A DNA stretch of 41,193 nt from Chromera velia. Taxonomy: Eukaryota > Sar > Chromeraceae. Of the stretch, positions 33,102 through 41,193 are shown piece after piece. Both the position numbers and the translations under genes were made by a program. Numbering within the stretch: position 1 is the first letter of the stretch; the number at the start of each line of letters is the position of its first letter. The stretch covers positions 1 to 41,193 of the forward strand of contig JAHBMJ010000745.1 of NCBI GenBank assembly GCA_018398765.1, given 5' to 3'. The notes under the pieces were generated by a model. The model saw only the letters and a program-made list of their open reading frames with translations, was not told the origin of the DNA and ran no database searches.

Positions 33102-34703
33102 ATGAGGCCCTCGTGTCAACCGTTCACGTCCGTTTGCCCGCACCCGTTCACCAGCACGCCCCCCTCCGACCTGTCACCCTGGCCCCTCTTCCCGCATTGG
33201 ATTCCTCCGTCTTCTTCTGTCGAGTCTGAGTCGAATGGTGGGTTCATTGACAAACGGAATTGATCGAAGGAAGATGAATGCATACAGAAAAACAGATGAA
33301 GACAGGCAAGATAGACAGACAAACCGAGGCAAACAGACGCAGAGAGGCCAGAAGAATACACCTTGAAGCTGCCAAAGGCTGCAAAAAAAAACGAATTCAC
33401 AAGAACGACGCTCCACGAAAAAGCATATCCCTTCTACCATACACTCACACGCAGCCAGAGAGAGAGAAGGGGGGGGGGGGGGGGGGGGGGGGGGGGGAGA
33501 GAGGCAGGCAGACAGAAAGAACGGAACGAACGAGAATAGTCAGTTGCAAGCAGGCAGACAGGCAGAAAGAAAGGAATCAGTGAAGGTTTCCCGAAAACGG
33601 TGAGCCAAAGATAGAATAAACAGGGAGAGATAGCTAAACAGATCAAATTTCCTTTTTGATTCAAGAATGGGGGAAAGCAAGGAAAAGGGTAACAGACGGC
33701 GGTGAGAAAAGAAACCAAAAGGGGGGCAGATCTACCACTGGTCAAAAGAAGTGCAAGAGGAGACGTGCGAACACATCTCATCTCATCTTCCCGCCTTTGA
33801 CCCATTTTTGTTTGGCCTACAAAACCTTCTTTCCTCATCTTTCCTCTTTCCCTCCTTTTCTCTGTCCCTGCCCTCCAGGTGCTTTTGACACCAGCTCTGC
33901 GAAGTTTCAGAGGATATTTGAGGTTCGTCCGCTTCTTTTCCTTCTGCTTCTTGCTGCTTCTTTACGTTTATCTCTCAAACTGAAGCTACAAAATGAAGGG
34001 TGAGAAAGATTAAGGCATCGTGGAGAAGGCCGGATGATTGCACTTGTCGCTGTTGGTCTTCGTTCCTTTGTGCGCTGCGGGGCGCTTCTACCTCGGCTCG
34101 GGCGGACTGTGCGGTTGTTGTGGACAATGCACATTTGTTGGATGACCTCCACGACCCTTCACTTCTCTCTTTAGCTGACTGTGTCTCCTTCTCTTAGATT
34201 AGCTCCTCTGCATCAATGCTCCTGCTTTTACTGCTCTTCTTCCTGGAGCAATGCATCCGTGGCTCGTTTCTTGCTCTCTCGCTGTTTTCGATCCTGCAGC
34301 GCGTTGCTGCACAGGCGCTCTTGGGTGTCTACAGGCGCAGTGCTGCACAGGCGCTGTACATCCCGACAATTTTACCAATGAGTAAGTGCATGAGGACGTA
34401 TGAGGGAAGAGGGAGGGGGCAGGGAGTGACACAGACTGAGTGAGAATATATGCCAAGGTGTATGTGTGTGTGCGTGGGTATGTGTTTTAGAGATCTTTCG
34501 CTGTCTTTTTGCCTTAATTCGTAGACGATCGCCATAGCTCGCCGTCTAGGAATGGGGTTTGAAAGAAAGTGCATCGATGCATGGAAGGGAAGAGAATTGG
34601 CTGGACGTGAAACAGAACTGCACGTAAGCAGCACATATGCACGTACAGGAAAAGAAACTGAGAGAGACGGAGAAAATAGAAACGAAAGAAGGAAGGAAGG
34701 AAA

Positions 34704-34743
<40 letters not shown>

Positions 34744-37700
34744 GGAGAGAGGGAGAGAGAGAGAGGGAGGGAGGGAGAGAGAGAGGGAGGGAGGGAGAGA
34801 GAGAGAAAGAAAGAAAGGAAGGAAGGAAGGAAGGAAGGAAGGAAGACAGAAAGTCAGTCAGTCAGTCAGTCAGTCAGTCAGCCAGTCAGTCAGTCAGTCA
34901 GTCAGTCAGTCAGTCAGTCAATACCATAACTTGTCCATAAGCAGTCAGTCAGGCAGGCAGGCAGTCACGCAGACGGACAGACAGACAGACAGACCAAAGG
35001 ACATACTAATAAAAGAGATCGTGACAGAAAGAAAAAGGTCTGTAGAACAAGCGACTTGGTCATTTGCACCAAAAGAAACATTTTTACTTGCCTGTGCTTT
35101 TCTATTGTCGTCTTGCTGCTCTTTGATATTTTGTGCAGCGCCGACATCCGACGTCAATGCTGTGCGCATGGGAGAGGAGGGATCCACGGCAGTGACGGAA
35201 ACTGACGGCAGACGCTTCATATCAACGGGAAGTTCAACGTATCACTCGATGGATCGTGACAGAAGGAGACTGCTGCAAGGGACTCGAGAGAAGAAATTGG
35301 TGAGGCTTTTTTGAATCTTTGATTGTCGCATGCACACACTTGCTTTTGTTTGTGTGTGTGTTGTGCAGAGGACCATCTCTTTGTTTGTGGGGGCTCTCTG
35401 CAGTACGTCTTCAGTTCAGTTAGTGTGTGGGGCCTGCCGCCTTTTTTGTCACGGGGAGCAGCCTGCATGGGTCTGCGCACAACAGGTTTCGTACGGGTCC
35501 CTTGGCCGTAGACTTGTGGCACCCACTGCCTGGCCAGGCTCATGCAGAGGGGAACAGACATCATACACTCAAGCTAGTTTTCTGGCATGCAGGCAACAAC
35601 ATTAATGACGCTGAGGGCTGCTGAACAGACAAATGAATGAAGGGCGAAATCGTTGGCATGCACTCACGCACACGCATAGAGATATCTCGTGTGCTCAGAC
35701 ATTTAGACAGAAATTCCTGGTAAAGCAGCGAGAAGGATGCGTGCACCAGGCTACTAGGTGAATGTGAAGCTATGCTCGCAGGTTGTGGACTCTAAATCAA
35801 GCAATCGATCAGGGACCGGAGAGCATCCACACCTGTCTCTGGGATTCTTCTCAAGTGACGCCTTCATGGTTAGTTCGGCTCTCTGCAAGCAGGGATTGAC
35901 TCTCTCTCACCTTCCCTGTCTTGCAGGAAGTTGCCAATGCCTTCAGCCCATGTCAAGACCTGCAGCCGAATCCCGCTGAGCAAGGACAACAAGAGACCAC
36001 AAACCGCGGTCACAGTTGATTGCCGCAATACCATCAAGGTTAGTATGCGCTACCCTTTTTGAGGCGCATGTCTATAGATCCCTCAGACTCTAGCACAGAC
36101 TCCCCGGCCGTCTGTAGACGATTCGGTTGGGTGCTGTTGATCAGGAATTGAAACCAAAATGAAGGTGGAATCGGAGACGCATCCCTTGATTTTCACGTTT
36201 TTTATAGCGATACCTGTGCTTTCAAGATTGAATCCGCCTTTTTCGACTTTTCGCTGTCTTCTGGCCACTCATCCCTTCAACGGCCACCCCAAAAGCTTGT
36301 CCGCATCTAGATTTCCTTTTCTGCTTTTTGGATCGATTTTTTGGTACCTTTTGATTCAGCACCGAATTTGCAAGAAGCCTTCAGGCGTTCTCTGATCATG
36401 AATCCATTTGTACTTTTCCCTGTATTTGCTGCAGATTCTGAGAGTCCCCGATTCTGTGACCAACGCGGACATTCTGGGTTGGTATCAAGGGCTCGAGCTG
36501 CTACCAGTAGGGGATGTCGTGTGCCCTCGTGCGTCGGGGGGACTGCGGATTGTGAGATTCCAGGCCGCATGGCAGGCTGTGTGCGCTTGCGTGATACCTG
36601 CTCTCTTTCCCCTCGTCGACTGTTACATCCCTAGCTGGGCAAAAGGTGTGATCCCTCACAGGACTAAGGAGAAGGTCCGTCTCACTGCTGACCGAAGCCA
36701 GCGAATTTCAGTCAGGGATTTTTGTGTGCGTGCATCGATGCGTCGAACATGCATGGGTTGTTTTTCGTGAGTATCTGGCGCATGTTGGCATCTTACAGGT
36801 CCTTCAGGATATGTGGAACTTTGTATGTGCGGTGATTTCTTTGGGATACCTGAATTTCAGTTTGCAAAACTGTTTTATGTTTGCGTCTTTGACAGTGAAC
36901 GATGACTTTCCGGATTGCATGGATGCACTCTTTTATATGCAGGACCTTCGTGACCTCACACAAGCGGCAATCAAAGAGAGTCTCAAAAAGAGGCCTTTAG
37001 ACCACACGATCGGGACGAAGAGGCTTTACGAAGGAGTGAGGGACACTGTGAAGAAAAGTCTGTGTGGGTTGTGGGTATCGAGTGACATCTGGGAGCGTCA
37101 GCAATCGATGCTGCGTGAGACGATCAAGAGGATCTTTACAGACTGCCTCGAGGCGAATGTGGAGGGCCGGGAACAAGACAGGCATGAGACTTCTTCACTT
37201 CGAAAGGTCGCTCAGCTATCCAGGGGGTTCGGCGGAAGAGATCGGAAGGGAGGGGGTGGGAAACAGACAGTAAAGCAGAGCGATGTGAAAGGCCTCTATC
37301 CCGCAGAACCGAGGACTAGGCCGAGGAGGCGGCTTTTGACTCGCACGGTCAGTTGCTTACAAACGTGCATGCAAAAGAAAAGCGGTTTGATCCATACAGC
37401 ATGCTGGCAGAAATCTTCACGATGAGGGGAATAAACCAGGGAGTCGATGAAAGCCGTACGGGGGTGGTGTGTAAGTGTTGTACAGAAAGATGAATCCTTG
37501 AAAAACAGCGCAAAAATGACAGGATGAATCAAGTTCTCATTTGCAACCCAAGACCCAACAAAAGTACTGAATAATCTATGGTCAAATTCCCCCACTGGAC
37601 CATCATGATTCATGAATCCAAATTAATGGGTGTGAATATTCTGAATGCATGCAGGCCAGAGGGATGCTCTTCCCGTACTTTGCTTTGCCGGAGAGGAATT

Positions 37701-38658
37701 CACACTCGGCACTTTCACTCCATCCGCTCCTGTTTCCCACTGCTGAGAAGGTGAGCGCCTCAAAAAAATCGAGCAGATTTCGATCTTAGCAGACGATCGA
37801 ATTTCTATCCTTCTGATTTATTAGGGTTCTTTTCTTCTGATTTCTCCTTGTTTCTTTCTGTTTTTCTTTTCTTTCTCGTTCCGTCGATCCCTTCCGTCGT
37901 TCCTTCCTTCCTTTCTCTTGTCCTTCCTTCCTTCCTTCCTTTCTCTTGTCCTTCCTTCATTTCTTTTGTTTGTCCTTCCTCCGTTCCTTCATTCATTCCT
38001 TCCTTCATTTCTTTTGCCCTTGCTTTCTTCGTTTATTCATGCATTTGTTCATTCCTCCTCTCCGTCCTTCTTCCATGCATCCGTTTTTCTTTCTTCCGTT
38101 TCTTCTTGGTCACTTATCATTATTTTCCCCTCTCTCCGTCACGTTTGTTCTCTTGTTCTTCCTTTTTGTTGTCTTTCTCTACATACGCTATTCTTTGTTT
38201 TTCTTTCATCTTATGACGTCTTTTCCATGTTTCATGCGGTTGCAGGCCCGAGCACTTGCAGCACTGGGACGTGTGAGGAAGGGGGCTGAAGCGGGTGGAG
38301 AGAATTCTGTTCAGTCTTCTGATGTTCCTGTGACAGCGCTCACCCTCAGCCAAAACCCATGAAAGAGTTGCGTTCCTGGGTGGATGAGCGTGTGGGTGCT
38401 ACACGTGCAAAGTTCAGAGAGATGCAGAATAGGGAGGGGGGACACGTCGTGGAGAGAGCAGAAAGTCTACCAGACCGACGAGAACATAGAAGGCAGAAGG
38501 CAAGGAAAGGGTCGTGCTTGAAGAAGAAGAGCGGCTGGCATCTTGATTCATCTTTGAACTTTTCCTTCTGTATGCAACCCATTGCCCTCAGGCTCGGCGC
38601 CTGTTTTCTTCTGAAGTCATCAATTTTGAATTTTCGATCCCGGAATTCACTTCACTGA
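33102..38658 (+). CDS. Many-exon gene of unknown family
   Basis: Exons that join in phase: 33102-33237 (ATG directly after CTGCAG), 33879-33922, 34198-34381 (hydrophobic, Leu-rich), 35139-35299, 35369-35485. Then 35782-35868, 35927-36038, 36435-36721, 36797ff (24 nt), 36896-37347, 37655-37750, 38246-38272, 38350-38658 (TGA). Between 35485 and 35782 the phases do not match, so an exon is missing or misassigned. If the donor at 38273 is not used, translation ends at TGA 38360-38362. The best coding blocks are 36435-36721 (ILRVPDSVTNADILGWY, then GGLRIVRF), which faintly resembles an RRM fold, 36896-37347 (helical, basic: LRDLTQAAIKESLKKRPL, ending KGLYPAEPRTRPRRR) and 38350-38590 (KELRSWVDERVGATRAKF). 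No family is recognised with confidence. It could be more than one gene. Confidence 0.5.
33469..33497. repeat. Homopolymer of 29 G
   Basis: An unbroken run of G following an AG-rich stretch within the first intron of the 33.1-kb gene. The length may be inexact because such runs are hard to sequence. It could form G-quadruplex. Confidence 0.85.
34708..34921. repeat. Compound microsatellite GA/GGAA/CAGT
   Basis: (GA/GGGA)n to about 34806, then GAAA/GGAA units to about 34844, then (CAGT)n to 34921, in an intron of the 33.1-kb gene. The long Glu/Arg and Ser/Gln/Val frames across it are artefacts. Confidence 0.9.
37890..38045. repeat. CTTC-rich pyrimidine tract in an intron
   Basis: Degenerate TTCC/TTTC repeats upstream of the acceptor at 38245. 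Open frames across it give Phe/Leu/Ser/Pro runs and are not genes. Confidence 0.8.
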
Positions 38659-40320
38659 ATTCATTTATAATAGATTTCTTCAATTCGCTAAGTTTTGTTC
38701 AATACATTCCGGGCTCATAATGTACTGAGTGCTAAATTAATGGACTTCTTTGATAAGCACAGTTCAAGAAATATACGTATACTAGATACGTATAGCAGTA
38801 TACGGTATACCAAGATTAATTATTTTGTTCCATCTAAAAACCGACTTTGAGTCTAGCTTTGAGTCCTCCTGCCAACGAATGCATCTCATCATGTAGAACT
38901 GCTAGCAAGCCGTCGGGTGTCTCCACCAACCAACTTTTTTTTAGGGGTGGACACTAAAGTTTTAAAGTTTTTTTTTTGCCCTCCAGACTTTATTTTAAAA
39001 AAGTATTTTTCAACTATAGTTTTTAAATAGGTCCTTAGTTAAATTTAAATTAATTAAGTCAGTCTGACTCAGTCATAACTAAACTAATTAACTACCCTAC
39101 ATACTAAGAAGGTACGTAGCAGAAGTTCAGTCCTAGAGCTCAGTCTATTCAGGTTTAAATTCATGTTCACATTGGAAATAATCATCGGTAACGGAAAAGT
39201 TAGTAGAAAAGATACGAATTAGTTAGAGTCAGAATGAGTCAAAAGCAGGGTGAGGGGAAGATGAGACCGGGACTTTCAATGCCCACAACGATATATAACG
39301 ATATAAATCAAATCCACTTCTCTAGCAACGTCTTCTCTAGCATCTTCTAGATCAACCTGCCATTTGCGAGGGCGACCCTTATAAGACAAAACGGCGACAG
39401 TCTAGAGCGATAATGCTCAAAGGCACCACTAAATCACTTATCAGTGTACTTTACACAGTATGGTTAGGAGTAACAAAAATAGGACGGTTACTAGGCGGCC
39501 GCTAGGCCGCCCGGTTACCAATTTTATGGTTACGGTAGTAGTGTTCCGATAATATTAGTAATAGCTAAAAGCAGGCAGATTTGGCCACAATCTAAGTCAA
39601 ACTTAACCTACAAAACCAATTTTAGACTAGTAAAAATCATATTTTTGACATTTATTAAAAGTTTATTCTAGTAAAACTCAATGTTCATCATTTTATGACT
39701 AAACTATAGCTACTATATCATTATATATGTATAGCCTATATTGTTTGAGTATGATCATTTCAGGGCTTTAAATTGCTAATAAGTTAAGTGGTAAGGCTCT
39801 ATGTAGTGACCATGTTTGATTTAATTATATTTGATTTTATTTGATTTGATTTGATTTGAGCTTCAACCTCAAATATTTGATATTTGAGGTAGGATTTCAG
39901 GTTGACCTCTTAGGGTTCCTCACTGAGTCACTAACTCACTGTCACTCTGATCATCAGTCTCATGACAAAAGTTATCAGAACATTTCTGATGTTGTTAAGA
40001 GCTACAGGAAGCCCTCAGAATAGATAAAGGGAAGTGACACTAGTCAGGCTCCAGTGAGGCTCCAAGATGATCTAAGTGTCTGAAGAGTCAGAGGTCAGGT
40101 TCCAGAAAATTCAATCTATAGCGCTAAGGTTGGTCGCTTATTACTCAATTTCACGTCAATATCGAATGCAGATCTTCGCGTTTTTGCTCAAGTTTGGAGG
40201 TTGACTTCAGAAAGGCAATTCTGATAGTCTCGGACCTCCCGAGATGACCTATGACCTCGGAGATCCTCTCAGGGAAATCTAGATTTTGATTTTTCTTGCG
40301 TGATCCGATTTTGCAGATGC
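38659..40320. other. AT-rich spacer without recognised genes
   Basis: High A/T with stops in all frames. Contains poly-T runs near 38935-38985, a GC palindrome (GGCGGCCGCTAGGCCGCC) near 39495-39515, GATTT tandem repeats near 39835-39860 and a perfect hairpin at 39866-39890. Confidence 0.6.
39866..39890. repeat. Perfect 11-bp stem hairpin
   Basis: ACCTCAAATAT, loop TTG, ATATTTGAGGT. It follows a (GATTT)n run and is not followed by coding sequence. Confidence 0.7.
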
Positions 40321-40329
40321 GACAGTCCA

Positions 40330-40630
40330 TTCAGACCGGGCGATTATTCGACTTCAGAGCCGATTAATCGCCGTGCTTAAATTCGAATTCAGACCGCGCA
40401 GAATTCGACCAGATAAAATCGGGTATTGTGAGTTTCGACCGAGTGGTATTCGGATACTTCGAATTCAGACCGTGCACTATTCGGTTTTTGGTCTGATGGT
40501 TATTCGAATTCAGACCGCGCACTATTCGACGTCTCGATTTCTGATCGCGCTTCTTTTTATCTTCGATTTTAGACCAGGTCTTATCCAGCTCTTATCGATT
40601 TTAGACCGTGCTTTATTCGGATGCATGTAT
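40330..40630. repeat. Degenerate repeats with ATTCGAATTCAGACCG-type units
   Basis: At least six copies of a core like TTCAGACCG(C/T)GC(A/G), usually followed by a TATTCGA-like box, at uneven spacing of about 30-60 bp. It adjoins the tRNA-like segment, so the two may be parts of one short interspersed element. Confidence 0.55.
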
Positions 40631-40642
40631 TTTGGAATTCTG

Positions 40643-40712
40643 CCGATGGTGGGACTCGAACTCGGGACCTCTCGGTCCGAGCCTCTCGTCCTGACCATTA
40701 GGCTACGGAGGC
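40643..40712 (-). other. tRNA-like relic with A- and B-box motifs
   Basis: On the minus strand, GCCTCCG-TA-GCCTAATGGTCAGGA reads like an acceptor strand and D arm (A box TAGCCTAATGG). About 30 bases later AGTTCGAGTCC resembles a B box. The D stem pairs, but the anticodon stem, T stem and most of the acceptor stem do not, so it is not a working tRNA gene. A tRNA-derived SINE head or tRNA pseudogene is likely. Confidence 0.4.
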
Positions 40713-40888
40713 TAGGTCCTAACTTAGAGATCGTCTTTACCTAATTCTTGTCTTTTCTTATCTTTTTGCTTCTTTTTATTTTTATTTTCAATCGTTTGAT
40801 CTTGTCTCCTTATCCAAGTTAAAATGTTAAATTCGTTGCCTCTTTTCTATTATTTTCTATCATTTACTCTATTTTCTTATGTCTAGAC

Positions 40889-40957
40889 TAGCGCATAGCA
40901 TGCGTCTCCCTTTTAAGTTTGGGGTTCCATACCCAAATCTTAGCGCATAGCATGCGT
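40889..40957. repeat. Two identical 17-bp copies, 52 bp apart
   Basis: TAGCGCATAGCATGCGT at 40889-40905 and 40941-40957; each unit is an imperfect palindrome. Non-coding context. Confidence 0.7.
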
Positions 40958-41193
40958 GTGTCCTTTTCTTAACTGCATGAGAATAAAACTTAGGAAGGTG
41001 TTTAGTCTAGTGTTTAGTTAAATACTAAAAGAAAATAGTAGTGAAATGAAGTTTTTGATTGCTTCAAATAATTTGATCGAGGGTTTTGTTGCCTCCGTAT
41101 TTTCCTTTTTATCGAAAGTGACTATCGATCGGAATGGACACACGATGTTTCCAAGTATTATGAAGGATGACAAGTGAACCCGGGCCCGGGAAA

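Noticed and set aside
34552-35138. Glu/Arg- and Ser/Gln-rich ORFs
   Set aside because: They translate the GA, GGAA and CAGT microsatellites; only the 35139-35299 part of the longer frame is kept as an exon.
37848-38216. Phe/Leu/Ser-rich ORFs
   Set aside because: Artefacts of a pyrimidine-rich intron with TTCC repeats.
40643-40712. Functional tRNA gene
   Set aside because: A and B boxes and D arm are present, but the anticodon stem, T stem and most of the acceptor stem do not pair.

Overview
The window looks like nuclear DNA of an intron-rich unicellular eukaryote. Genes are broken by many GT-AG introns of about 45 to 900 bp with pyrimidine-rich tracts. Proteins are rich in Ser, Pro and Gln runs, and gene blocks of roughly even base composition alternate with AT-rich islands. 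The carrier and translation-factor sequences, together with the repeat content, would fit an alveolate such as a chromerid, but that placement is an inference. Nothing looks bacterial: there are no operons, and donors and acceptors can be matched in phase.

Layout. 1-3.9 kb: low-complexity DNA with weak minus-strand coding signal, including a UBA-like module interrupted by a stop and a 202-residue unknown protein. 4.6-11.0 kb: a small Cys-containing ORF, then a long plus-strand multi-exon gene for a Ser/Pro-rich protein ending in an Arg/Asp repeat tail. 11.0-13.9 kb: AT-rich DNA with an inverted-repeat element and other repeats. 13.95-21.2 kb: an old non-LTR-type retroelement with a gag-position ORF1 and a long ORF2 (UBA-like segment, reverse transcriptase, CCHC finger, restriction-like endonuclease region). 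It is flanked by a 23-bp near-perfect direct repeat, and its frames are broken only by stop codons. 21.28-21.62 kb: a clear foldback/MITE-like element. 23.4-27.0 kb (minus): a complete ten-exon mitochondrial dicarboxylate-type carrier, the best-resolved gene. 27.7-28.4 kb (plus): two exons of the GST-like N-terminus of elongation factor 1B-gamma with no visible continuation. 28.5-31.1 kb: micro- and minisatellites and an AT-rich island. 31.2-32.6 kb: a CDK-like protein kinase. 33.1-38.7 kb: a many-exon gene of unknown family. 38.7-41.2 kb: AT-rich, repeat-rich DNA with a tRNA-like relic.

The genes do not form one pathway. The carrier and the EF1B-gamma exons are divergent from a shared 0.7-kb region. 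The main biology worth following is the retroelement: its long uninterrupted frame with about a dozen nonsense codons and no visible indels, its N-terminal UBA-like segment, and the similar UBA-plus-stop arrangement on the minus strand at 1.8 kb.
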